Source: Cellvibrio sp. UBA7671
Lineage (GTDB): Bacteria; Pseudomonadota; Gammaproteobacteria; Pseudomonadales; Cellvibrionaceae
Length of the DNA stretch: 64,000 nt
Assembly: GCA_002483145.1 (NCBI GenBank)
Contig: DLHJ01000014.1
Location: 682,001-746,000 of the forward strand
Reading direction: 5' to 3'
The translations under genes and the position numbers were made by a program. This document shows positions 20,952 through 30,340 of the stretch, in pieces (position 1 is the stretch's first letter; each line of letters starts with the position of its first letter). The notes beneath the pieces are model-generated. The model saw nothing but the letters and a program-made list of their open reading frames with translations. It ran no database searches and was not told the origin of the DNA.

Positions 20952-21980
20952 ATGGCACAAGACGCCGACATCAGCATTCGCAGTGCGCTCATCAACCGCG
21001 ATCAGCTTATTGAAAAAATTAACAAAGGTGAATATCTGGTCATCGCTGCTGATGAATCAGTGTTGACTGATCTTCCTTCAGGCAATTGGATTGCAGGAAC
21101 CATCCCCTACTTTATGACTGCTGAGGGCGGCAAAGTAGATCGCGAAAAGATTTTCGTAAATACCATTGAGGGCGTGCAACCGAATAATGCACCACGTATT
21201 ACGTTATACGATGGCAACTCTATCGCACGTATTGCACAAGAAGCACCTGAGCACGGTTTCACCATCATCATTTTACCGGCTATGTCAGAAGTACATTTGT
21301 CCTATGCGCAAAATGCACCTGACTATCCCAATATGTATTTTTCACCCATTATTGGTTGGATTTCCGGCGTACACCTGGATGATATTGGTAGCCGCAGTGC
21401 CAAAGTGGGTTTTGGCCCCGCACGCGGTATGCTCTTCGACCAACAAGCGGTCGCGATGCATATTCCGCTCCCCACAAACCAACTGGCGAATATCAATATC
21501 GTCAACCTGTTTAGCCAGGGTGATGGGCCTGAAATCAAATTCAAAAGCACCGGCTTCAGCGTAAGCGATTGCACCATCAACGGTGAAGCAGCGAATCTGG
21601 CGGACTACATTAAATACGCAAAAGTCGATACCCGCCTGCCATTAGTGGCAAATTACTCGGGTGTGATGATTAACGTGAGCATCCAACAAGTAAATGAATC
21701 CAATAACAAGGTGGATCTCTACGCACCAGTATTTGCCGATATCAGCTATCGCTTCGCAAAACCGGTGGAGAATTATATTGAGAGTTTTAATAAAGAGCTT
21801 TCAGCATCAGCAAGTGAGGGAATTTCATTCTCGTGCAACTGCATACTGAATTATCTTTATTCAGAGCTGGAAGGTAAAAAGACCCGCGATTTAACCGGCC
21901 CCATTACCTTTGGGGAGGTGGCCTATCAGCTGCTCAACCAGACACTGGTTTATCTCAGTATTAGTGGCGGATCACGCTAA
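20952..21980 (+). CDS. Uncharacterised conserved protein (possibly DUF6976)
   Basis: A 342-residue soluble protein with no signal peptide. It starts with DISIRSALINRDQLIEKINKGEYLVIAADESVLTDLPSGNWIAGTIPYFM. Segments YDGNSIARIAQEAPEHGFTIIILPAMSEVH and FSPIIGWISGVHLDDIG follow, and the end has ISFSCNCILNYLYSELEGKKT and a FGEVAYQLLNQT block. I recall this pattern as an uncharacterised proteobacterial family (DUF6976). The SCNCILNY-type segment recalls FIST sensor proteins, but that link is a guess. It follows the repeat protein by 30 bp with AGGAGA before ATG, so the two are one operon. A strong terminator follows. Confidence 0.6.
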   Translation: MAQDADISIRSALINRDQLIEKINKGEYLVIAADESVLTDLPSGNWIAGTIPYFMTAEGGKVDREKIFVNTIEGVQPNNAPRITLYDGNSIARIAQEAPEHGFTIIILPAMSEVHLSYAQNAPDYPNMYFSPIIGWISGVHLDDIGSRSAKVGFGPARGMLFDQQAVAMHIPLPTNQLANINIVNLFSQGDGPEIKFKSTGFSVSDCTINGEAANLADYIKYAKVDTRLPLVANYSGVMINVSIQQVNESNNKVDLYAPVFADISYRFAKPVENYIESFNKELSASASEGISFSCNCILNYLYSELEGKKTRDLTGPITFGEVAYQLLNQTLVYLSISGGSR

Positions 21981-22014
21981 CGACATGACGTAAGAAAGCT
22001 TGGTGTAATAAAGA

Positions 22015-22047
22015 AAGGCGGATGCTTATCACATCCGCCTTTTTTAT
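22015..22047 (+). terminator. Bidirectional terminator after the two-gene unit
   Basis: Stem AAAGGCGGATG / CATCCGCCTTT with a 7-base loop and a T-run on the plus strand. The minus strand reads a T-rich tract as well (CCTTTCTTTATT), so it can serve the leftward gene ending at 22096 too. Confidence 0.85.
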
Positions 22048-22095
22048 CGCATCAACTTTTTTATTGAATAATTAATTGGAAGGAGCGGCAACATT

Positions 22096-22620
22096 CTATC
22101 GCCCTGCCCCATAGGCTTGAATATATTTCTGTAACGCCTTTTCATTGTTCTTAATAAAATCGATATCGCTTTTTGGCACAGCCAGGACAGCAGGGTCCGC
22201 TTTTTCTTTGAGTTGCTTTTCCTGTTCTTCGGTCACCTTACCCAAATCGCCAAACAAAAAATAAGCGGCTATCGCATTGCCCAGCTTGGTGCTCAAGCGC
22301 ATATATTCGCCCACGGATTTCCAACCATGTTTTTGCGTAATCTGGTTAGCACTTTCCAGAAGATTGTTGGATTTCAGCAGCGCATTAATTTTCTGGTCTT
22401 GCTCTGCAGGCGGCAAGGCCTCAAAAGCCTTAAGCGCAGCATCTGTCGCATGCATTGCATCCACAACCTGCACAATCGGCGCTATATCGCGGTTGCTTTG
22501 CATCCAGCGCGCTACAGACTGTGCATTCAGATTTTTATTATCAGGCAATAATTGTGCACTTGCAGATGCACAACAGACACATAACACCCAGGTGATGTAG
22601 TTTAAAAATACTCTGCCCAT
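22096..22620 (-). CDS. Secreted/periplasmic protein of unknown function
   Basis: About 174 residues from ATG 22618-22620; the frame opens four codons earlier. The N-terminus is a clear signal peptide (MGRVFLNYITWVLCVCCASASAQ) with a likely cut after ASA. The mature part is helical: AQSVARWMQSNRDIAPIVQVVDAM, then FEALPPAEQDQKINALLKSNNLLESANQITQKHGWKSVGEYMRLSTKLGNAIAAYF. That is a repeated helix pattern, and there is a charged linker of Glu/Lys residues before the end. No known family is recognised. It lies 16 bp after the membrane protein gene and is probably co-transcribed with it. Confidence 0.6.
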   Translation of the reverse strand: MGRVFLNYITWVLCVCCASASAQLLPDNKNLNAQSVARWMQSNRDIAPIVQVVDAMHATDAALKAFEALPPAEQDQKINALLKSNNLLESANQITQKHGWKSVGEYMRLSTKLGNAIAAYFLFGDLGKVTEEQEKQLKEKADPAVLAVPKSDIDFIKNNEKALQKYIQAYGAGR

Positions 22621-22636
22621 TAGCATGTCCACACAC

Positions 22637-23026
22637 TCAAGATAAACGCAGCGTAATCGCTGTCGTCAACGACCAGACCCAAAAGAAAAAGAATACCAAG
22701 AAGGGCGTTAATATGCCGAGCGATAAGCCCGCAACACCTTTGCCCTCATAAAATGGATAAAATACAAATAGCTGAATCAATGTAGGAATTAACGCGATCA
22801 CAAAACTGCGCGCGAAAATGCTGCTGGCAAAAATGGGTAATAAAAATAAAAAGCCCCATAAGCCACCCCACACAATTCGCGGATACATCCAGTGCGGCGA
22901 TACAGATCCGGCCAATTGAACATTAAGGGATTGGGTAATCCCATAGCGGGAAAACAGCCACATCACTACACACATCACCAAGCCACCGAGGCAACCAGCA
23001 GCAAACACAACCAAGCCATTTTTCAT
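22637..23026 (-). CDS. Inner-membrane protein of unknown function
   Basis: About 129 residues from ATG 23024-23026 (MKNGLVVFAAGC), with three or four membrane segments: residues 3-24 (GLVVFAAGCLGGLVMCVVMWLF), about 51-63, about 69-90 (ARSFVIALIPTLIQLFVFYPFY) and about 100-122 (LGILTPFLVFFFFWVWSLTTAI). The frame reaches 23116, but the extra part has no membrane character and a poor start. It forms a leftward pair with the secreted protein gene after it. The function is unknown. Confidence 0.6.
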   Translation of the reverse strand: MKNGLVVFAAGCLGGLVMCVVMWLFSRYGITQSLNVQLAGSVSPHWMYPRIVWGGLWGFLFLLPIFASSIFARSFVIALIPTLIQLFVFYPFYEGKGVAGLSLGILTPFLVFFFFWVWSLTTAITLRLS

Positions 23027-23204
23027 AGATTTATCCCGACTAAAAAATACTACTGCCAAGTGTTGGCAGCCGACTTCATTAATACTGACCGCCAGTTTAT
23101 CACCGCGGCTTAACACTTGGTTACACGAATATTCATGATTGAGCTGCTACAATAACGGCCTAAAATTTAGCAAGCCCCTCTTATTTCTCACCGGCGATTG
23201 CACT

Positions 23205-25034
<1,830 letters not shown>

Positions 25035-25042
25035 CAAGCATT

Positions 25043-25077
25043 AAAAAAGCAGCAAGTCTATGAGTTTTCTTGCTGCT
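25043..25077 (-). terminator. Terminator between the ABC transporter and HTH gene
   Basis: Stem GCAGCAAG (25049-25056) / CTTGCTGC (25069-25076). On the minus strand it is followed by TTTTTT, so it ends the HTH-gene transcript. The plus-strand side is followed by TTCGGG, a weaker stop for the ABC transporter. Confidence 0.8.
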
Positions 25078-25090
25078 TCGGGCAAAGTGA

Positions 25091-25558
25091 CTAAGCAGGT
25101 GTGTCATCCGGCTTGTCGTACCAAACACCGTATTTATCGCCCTGCCATACCAATAGGTGGAAAAAATACGCGGTTAGTAAAAATGCCAAACCACCGGGTA
25201 ATGCTTTAGGGTCAAACCACGCCAACGCACAGAGTGCGAATCCGCAAGCATGGCAAAAAAACATACCCCTCACACTGGATTTACGCAAAGGTTTAAAACT
25301 TAGGTAATTAATAAAAAACCACCATTTCAACCACAACGGCTGGTTACGCCACACATCAGAATTTTTATCTATCATCATTCGCTCCTGGTTCAGGGTTGCT
25401 ACATCCACTTCAAGCACAGAGGCGAGGCATTTAAGTGATTCCACACTGGCGTTATTGCCGCTTTCAATCCGCTGAATGGTTCTGACATTCAAGCCAGACA
25501 TTTGCGCTAATTGCTCTTGGGAGAGATGGCGACTAATACGCAGTTCTTTAAGAATCAT
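25091..25558 (-). CDS. HTH transcriptional regulator with 2TM membrane domain
   Basis: A 155-residue protein. Residues 1-56 are an XRE-type helix-turn-helix (MILKELRISRHLSQEQLAQMSGLNVRTIQRIESGNNASVESLKCLASVLEVD), with every helix position typical. A short linker leads to two hydrophobic segments, GMFFCHACGFALCALAWF and GLAFLLTAYFFHLLVWQGD, matching the '2TM' tail that anchors such regulators in the membrane. Proteins of this type often regulate genes near them. Here it is convergent with the ABC transporter. Start ATG 25556-25558. Confidence 0.8.
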   Translation of the reverse strand: MILKELRISRHLSQEQLAQMSGLNVRTIQRIESGNNASVESLKCLASVLEVDVATLNQERMMIDKNSDVWRNQPLWLKWWFFINYLSFKPLRKSSVRGMFFCHACGFALCALAWFDPKALPGGLAFLLTAYFFHLLVWQGDKYGVWYDKPDDTPA

Positions 25559-25695
25559 TTATTTACTCCAACCTGTGTGAACCCGGATTATTACTAATAG
25601 CACACCTTGTCGGGTACGGCAGCTACCCGACTTTCACCCGACACAGATGCTGATTAGATTGCGAGGATTCTTTTTTGGCGAGAATTCGTGCGGCG

Positions 25696-25941
25696 TTATT
25701 TTTTTGCGAAATACACATCCCAAATTACCAGCAGGATTCCCACAAAAAATCCTACATGGGCAAGCATTGCACCTATGGCAAACAACCAGCTCAGCAATAC
25801 GGGATTGCCATCAGCAGGGCCGAAGGCGCTATAAAGCATAATCGGTGCGGCGCAGACGAGAACCAACATTAAACTCAGTGCAATAATTTTTATACCGCGC
25901 AATGATTTACTGCGCAACACGGCGCGGATTGGATTCCACAT
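25696..25941 (-). CDS. Small membrane protein (81 residues)
   Basis: A hydrophobic protein from ATG 25939-25941 (MWNPIRAVLRSKSLRG), with GTG 25953 as an alternative start that overlaps the upstream stop. Two membrane segments are visible: IIALSLMLVLVCAAPIMLYS (about 19-38) and LLSWLFAIGAMLAHVGFFVGILLVIWDVYF (about 49-78, perhaps two helices). It is next to the YaiL-like gene in the same direction. It looks like a conserved gammaproteobacterial membrane protein of unknown role. Confidence 0.6.
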   Translation of the reverse strand: MWNPIRAVLRSKSLRGIKIIALSLMLVLVCAAPIMLYSAFGPADGNPVLLSWLFAIGAMLAHVGFFVGILLVIWDVYFAKK

Positions 25942-25946
25942 AAGGG

Positions 25947-26492
25947 TTACCACATAAGGTCGTCGGGAATAACGTAATCCTTGTAGGGATCATCTTCGTC
26001 AACCTTGCTTTCGGTTTTGGTATTGGCGACCACGACAAATTTTTCGTCGCGCTGCGCAATTTTGTCAGCAACTATGCGCGGTACAACTTCATACCCCTCG
26101 CCCAATTTCACTACTGCCAATAACCCACGCACAATTTGCTCAAGTACCAAGGGCGATACACGCATTTTTTTGATGAGTTTGCCATCGGTAAAGTTATATT
26201 CCACATCGCCATTGCCTGCACCTTTGGGTTGGCGATGGTTTTCGATGAGCTGTTTGATTTGGGCGGCTATGGCTTTTTGTTGCAGTTCCAAATCGCGCTG
26301 GCGATTTAATTCGCGGTCGCGTTCAACTTTTTCCAAGCGGGCTTGTTCAGCGGATTGTTTTACTTCATCGACCACTTCTTCATTGGAGCGACGCGCAACA
26401 TTGGTTTCTTTGCGTTTTTCTTTATTGGCCTGTTTGGCTTTTTTGGTGTCTATCAAACCGGCTTTGAGCAGTTGATCTTGTAGAGAGGCCAT
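25947..26492 (-). CDS. DUF2058 (YaiL-like) nucleoprotein/polynucleotide-associated protein
   Basis: A 181-residue protein of the DUF2058 family, whose E. coli member is YaiL. It begins MASLQDQLLKAGLIDTKKAKQANKEKRKE, the family signature. A long charged helix likely to form a coiled coil follows (residues about 15-90, rich in Glu, Lys, Arg, Gln). Next is a beta-rich C-terminal domain (VEYNFTDGKLIKKMRVSPLVLEQIVRGLLAVVKLGEGYEVVPRIVADKIAQRD). The exact role of the family is unknown, though its name implies nucleic-acid association. It lies between the photolyase gene and the small membrane protein gene. Confidence 0.85.
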   Translation of the reverse strand: MASLQDQLLKAGLIDTKKAKQANKEKRKETNVARRSNEEVVDEVKQSAEQARLEKVERDRELNRQRDLELQQKAIAAQIKQLIENHRQPKGAGNGDVEYNFTDGKLIKKMRVSPLVLEQIVRGLLAVVKLGEGYEVVPRIVADKIAQRDEKFVVVANTKTESKVDEDDPYKDYVIPDDLMW

Positions 26493-26504
26493 AAAAAATT
26501 CCGA

Positions 26505-28055
26505 TCAAATATAGTGATTAGCAGGGTAATGCGCCCTCACCCATTGCGCGCGCCTAGCGATGGCAGCGCGTTTGTCTTCGCTCTGGTTATCCAGATGCTT
26601 GACTTGTAAGGCCAGGCGAGGATGCTGTTGAAAACGCGCTCGGTGCTTCTGCAAAAATTCCCAGTACAGGGTGGTAAATGGGCAGGCGTTTTCTGTTTCA
26701 GCCTCGTCCGGCTTGTACCGGCAGTGATCGCAATAATTGCTCATTTTGGCAATGTAGCGACCCGTGGCGATATAGGGCTTGGAAGCCATTATGCCACCAT
26801 CAGCGTATTGGCTCATCCCTAATACGTTGGGCAATTCAACCCATTCGACGGCATCGACATACATGGCCAAATACCATGCATGGATTTGTTCGGGACGGGT
26901 TTGCCAGAGCTGTGCAAACAGGCCAGTCACCATCAGCCGCTGGATATGATGACCGTAGCCTGTGTCCAAAACCTGGCGAATACTATGGCTCAGGCAGGCC
27001 ATATCCACATCGCCATGCCAATAAAAATCCGGCAAGTTATGCTGGGCATCCAATGCATTCATCTCCTTCCATTCCGGCATTAGGCTCCAGTAGAGGCCGC
27101 GCACGTATTCGCGCCATCCCAGAATCTGGCGAATAAAACCCTCCACGGCATTGAGTGGCGCATGGCCGCGGCTGTACGCATGCTCTGCCACCTGCACAAC
27201 TTCCATTGGCGATAACAATTTAAGATTCAGTGCTGCCGATATCCGCGAATGATAGAGCCAGGGCTCGCCAGTCCACATGGCATCCTGATATTCACCGAAC
27301 AGCGGCAAATTTTTTTCGACAAAGAAATCCAGCAGCGCAAGCGCTTGCTGGCGATTCACTGGCCAACCAAAACTCAATAAATTACCGGGATTGTCTGGGA
27401 AAAACGCTGCGACAGAATCGATCGCACCCTGGGTAATCTTATCGACCGGAAAAACCAAAGCGCTGTCCAATAACCCCGGCCCTGCTTTGCCAAAGGTGCC
27501 ACGATTGTCTTTATCGTAATTCCAATCGCCGCCGACGGGCACATCGCCGTTCATTAATATCCCCGTGCGTTTACGCAACTGGCGATACCAATATTCCATA
27601 CGCAATTGCTTTTTACCTTTTTTCCACGCGCTAAATTCACCCGGTTTGGCGATAAAATGATTATCGGCCAGCACATCAAGGGTCAGGTTGTTATCGGTAC
27701 AACAACGCTTTATTTCCTGCAGTACACGATAATCACCGGGTAACACAACGCGCAGTTGAGTCACCGCATAATGTCGCAGAGTTGCGTTAATCGCCGCGGT
27801 GAAATCCGGCTGCTCATGCTCTTCAAGCGAGTAGTAAACCAGCGGTAATTTTTCATCGCGCAGTTCTTGGGCGAAATGGCGCATGGCGGCAAGAAACAAG
27901 GTGCTCCGCTGTTTGCTTGAGTGAACATAGGTACTTTCGCCGAGGGTTTCTGCCATCCACAGGAGATCCTGCGCCGGATCGAAATCGGAAAAAACAAGGC
28001 TGTCGCGATTGAGTTGGTCGCCGAGTATCAGGCACAAGTGACGTATTTTTTTCAT
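26505..28055 (-). CDS. Cryptochrome/photolyase of the bacterial iron-sulfur (6-4) class
   Basis: A 516-residue flavoprotein of the FeS-BCP group, which repairs (6-4) UV photoproducts with light. The N-terminus begins LCLILGDQLNRDS, typical of this group. Four cysteines for the 4Fe-4S cluster are present at 354, 442, 445 and 458 (DMACLSHSI; NYCDHCRYK; ENACPF). Their spacing equals that of Agrobacterium PhrB with an offset of four residues, and the repair histidine pair lies at 369-370 in TGYGHHIQRLM. FAD-binding segments are recognisable. The gene follows a DUF2256 gene with ATGA overlap, a pairing often seen with photolyase genes. Confidence 0.92.
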   Translation of the reverse strand: MKKIRHLCLILGDQLNRDSLVFSDFDPAQDLLWMAETLGESTYVHSSKQRSTLFLAAMRHFAQELRDEKLPLVYYSLEEHEQPDFTAAINATLRHYAVTQLRVVLPGDYRVLQEIKRCCTDNNLTLDVLADNHFIAKPGEFSAWKKGKKQLRMEYWYRQLRKRTGILMNGDVPVGGDWNYDKDNRGTFGKAGPGLLDSALVFPVDKITQGAIDSVAAFFPDNPGNLLSFGWPVNRQQALALLDFFVEKNLPLFGEYQDAMWTGEPWLYHSRISAALNLKLLSPMEVVQVAEHAYSRGHAPLNAVEGFIRQILGWREYVRGLYWSLMPEWKEMNALDAQHNLPDFYWHGDVDMACLSHSIRQVLDTGYGHHIQRLMVTGLFAQLWQTRPEQIHAWYLAMYVDAVEWVELPNVLGMSQYADGGIMASKPYIATGRYIAKMSNYCDHCRYKPDEAETENACPFTTLYWEFLQKHRARFQQHPRLALQVKHLDNQSEDKRAAIARRAQWVRAHYPANHYI

Positions 28056-28207
28056 TGAGGGGATTGCTTCCTGTTACTACGAGCGGCTGTGCTGCAGGCG
28101 GTGGAACAGTACTTGACCTCCAACCAAACTTTTTCCCATTTTTTTCGCCAGGTGTATGAACGCTGGCAATGCTGGCAAATTTTTTGAGGCAAGTGCTGTT
28201 TTTTCAT
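28052..28207 (-). CDS. DUF2256 small zinc-ribbon-like protein
   Basis: A 51-residue gene from ATG 28205-28207 to TGA 28052-28054, read from the raw sequence. The protein begins MKKQHLPQKICQHCQRSYTW and continues RKKWEKVWLEVKYCSTAC, which is the DUF2256 pattern: CxxC, then WRKKW, then a YC..AC pair. The four cysteines should bind zinc. Its stop overlaps the photolyase start (ATGA), so the two are translated together. In many bacteria DUF2256 genes lie beside photolyase-like genes; the molecular role is not known. Confidence 0.85.
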   Translation of the reverse strand: MKKQHLPQKICQHCQRSYTWRKKWEKVWLEVKYCSTACSTAARSNRKQSPQ

Positions 28208-28312
28208 ACTGCGCGCTTTTTCGGAAATAGGCTTTTTGATTCTATCTGTCCATTACGAAAAATATCGGCGCTGGTATCATTCGCTGCCCACTTAATTCGA
28301 CTGAACAGACCA

Positions 28313-29455
28313 ATGCCATCACCACACATCAAAACCTGGGATATCTTCTGCCGTGTCATCGACAACTTTGGCGATATAGGCGTCTGCTGGCGACTGGCGC
28401 GGCAGTTGGCCGAGGAACACCAACAAGCGGTAAGGTTATGGGTCGATGACCTGGATTCGCTGATACGCATATGGCCTGAAACCCTCCAGTTGGAGCAACA
28501 ACAGGTCGCGGGCATTGAGGTATGCCGCTGGAACACGGAATTTGACGCGGATGTGCAGGTTGCAGACGTGGTTATCGAAGCCTTTGCCTGCGATATTCCG
28601 ACTCTTTATTTGGACAAGATGGCGCAACTCAAACGCATCGGCCAAACGCCTGTATGGATTAATCTCGATTATTTGAGTGCAGAGAGTTGGGTCGAAGAAT
28701 TTCATGGCATGCCTTCCGCCCACCCAACAACTGGCCTGCGCAAAACCTTTTTCTTCCCCGGTTTTACCGCGCGCACCGGCGGGTTGTTGCGCGAAGGGTC
28801 ATTAATCAGCGCACGCGATTCGTTTGACGCGGCACATTGGCTGATCAACATGGGCATTGAGCCGCAACCAGAGGCGCTGCTTGTATCCCTTTTTGCCTAC
28901 GAAAATCCAGCCGTTGCCAGCCTGCTGGCGGCTTGGGCAAACTCAAACAAGCCGGTTCACTGTCTGGTGCCCAGCGGTAAAATCCTGACCAGCATCAACG
29001 AGACGATCAAGCAGGAATTAGTCGTTGACGATATCTACCTGCAGGGGAACCTGCGCTTACAAGTCATCCCTTTTGTCACCCAGACCGAGTACGACAAGCT
29101 GCTTTGGGCGTGCGATATCAATTTCGTACGCGGCGAGGACTCATTCGTACGGGGGCAATGGGCGGCCAAGCCAATGCTCTGGCATATCTACCCCCAGGAC
29201 GAAGAGGTGCACATCACCAAACTCAATGCGTTTCTTGATCACTACACGGCGCACTGCAGCAGACCGCTGGCGAATACTATTCGTGCGACATGGCTGGCGT
29301 GGAATCAGGGCGAGAATATAGAGAGCTACTGGCATCAGCTTATACCCCAGCTAATCGAGTGGCGCGGACACAGCCAAAACTGGTGCGATTCACTGCGGAA
29401 CCAGCCTGATTTGGCGACTCAATTAGTCACTTTTTCCACGAATCGCCAAGGCTAA
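28313..29455 (+). CDS. earP: EF-P arginine rhamnosyltransferase EarP
   Basis: A protein of about 380 residues from ATG 28313-28315 (MPSPHIKTWDIFCRVIDNFGDIGVCWRLARQLA); the open frame starts 48 codons earlier but the family begins here. EarP moves rhamnose from dTDP-rhamnose to Arg32 of EF-P, which then rescues ribosomes stalled at polyproline. The GT-B glycosyltransferase layout fits: the N-terminal DNFGDIGVCWRLA, and near the end FVRGEDSFVRGQWAAKPMLWHIYPQDEEVH, the family's nucleotide-sugar site. The target gene efp follows 145 bp later and codes for Arg32, so the pair is complete. Confidence 0.95.
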   Translation: MPSPHIKTWDIFCRVIDNFGDIGVCWRLARQLAEEHQQAVRLWVDDLDSLIRIWPETLQLEQQQVAGIEVCRWNTEFDADVQVADVVIEAFACDIPTLYLDKMAQLKRIGQTPVWINLDYLSAESWVEEFHGMPSAHPTTGLRKTFFFPGFTARTGGLLREGSLISARDSFDAAHWLINMGIEPQPEALLVSLFAYENPAVASLLAAWANSNKPVHCLVPSGKILTSINETIKQELVVDDIYLQGNLRLQVIPFVTQTEYDKLLWACDINFVRGEDSFVRGQWAAKPMLWHIYPQDEEVHITKLNAFLDHYTAHCSRPLANTIRATWLAWNQGENIESYWHQLIPQLIEWRGHSQNWCDSLRNQPDLATQLVTFSTNRQG

Positions 29456-29600
29456 AAAAGCACTACAGAAAAGTGATAAAGGACTGTATAGTAGCGCGCC
29501 GATTTCAAACTCGGGACGCCTGAGGGCTTTTATGCCCGCGCGCCATGCGCATCAAGGCCTCCCTCTTATTCGTTAACCTCTGCAAATACTGGGATTTACC

Positions 29601-30161
29601 ATGAAAAATGCTCAAGAAACCCGCGCTGGCAACGTTCTGATGATCGACGGCTCACCTTGGGTTGTTCAAAAAGCGGAATACAACAAGTCTGGCCGTAACT
29701 CTGCTGTTGTAAAAATGAAGCTGAAAAACCTGCTGAACGGCATGAACACCGAAACCGTTTACCGCGCCGACGACAAATTCGAAGACATCCAATTGGATCG
29801 TAAAGAAGTAACCTACTCTTACTACGCTGATCCGATGTACGTATTTATGGATCCAGAGTTCAACCAATACGAAGTAACTGCTGAAGAGCTGGGTGACTTG
29901 CTCCCATGGATCGAAGACGGCATGGAAGATGTGTGTGATGCCGTATTCTACGAAGGCAAAGTTATCTCTGTAACTCCACCAAACGCTATCGTCCGTGAGG
30001 TTGCCTACACCGAACCAGCAGTCCGTGGCGACACCTCTGGCAAAGTGATGAAAACTGCAAAACTGGTCAATGGCACCGAATTGCAAGTTGCTGCGTTTGT
30101 TGAGATTGGCCAAAAGATCATCATCGACACCCGCACTGGCGAATATAAGTCTCGCGCTTAA
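29601..30161 (+). CDS. efp: Translation elongation factor P
   Basis: A 186-residue EF-P, which binds stalled ribosomes between P and E sites and helps form proline-proline bonds. Domain 1 carries the tip loop NKSGRNSAV with Arg32 in place of the lysine used by other bacteria; Arg32 is the residue EarP rhamnosylates. Domains 2 and 3 are normal ([51 protein letters not shown]). It lies right after earP. The leader has a possible -10 box TATAGT near 29488 and a small hairpin. A stem near 30173-30199 follows the gene. Confidence 0.97.
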   Translation: MKNAQETRAGNVLMIDGSPWVVQKAEYNKSGRNSAVVKMKLKNLLNGMNTETVYRADDKFEDIQLDRKEVTYSYYADPMYVFMDPEFNQYEVTAEELGDLLPWIEDGMEDVCDAVFYEGKVISVTPPNAIVREVAYTEPAVRGDTSGKVMKTAKLVNGTELQVAAFVEIGQKIIIDTRTGEYKSRA

Positions 30162-30172
30162 TTCTCCTACTT

Positions 30173-30199
30173 ATTCAGCGGCCGTCTTGGCCGCTGAAT
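30173..30199 (+). terminator. Stem-loop after efp
   Basis: An 11-bp perfect stem ATTCAGCGGCC / GGCCGCTGAAT with a 5-base loop. Only a weak T content follows (TCAATTCCC), so it may terminate poorly or serve as a 3' stabilising hairpin. Confidence 0.55.
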
Positions 30200-30340
30200 T
30201 CAATTCCCGCGAATCACACCCTTTCTTTACTCGATTTGTTTTAGCGCCGCCTATCACTTTTAAAAACCATTCAGCACCATTCCCACTCAAGATTCAGATA
30301 AATTGCAACAATACCTCCACATTAAAAAGGAGCTATTGTT

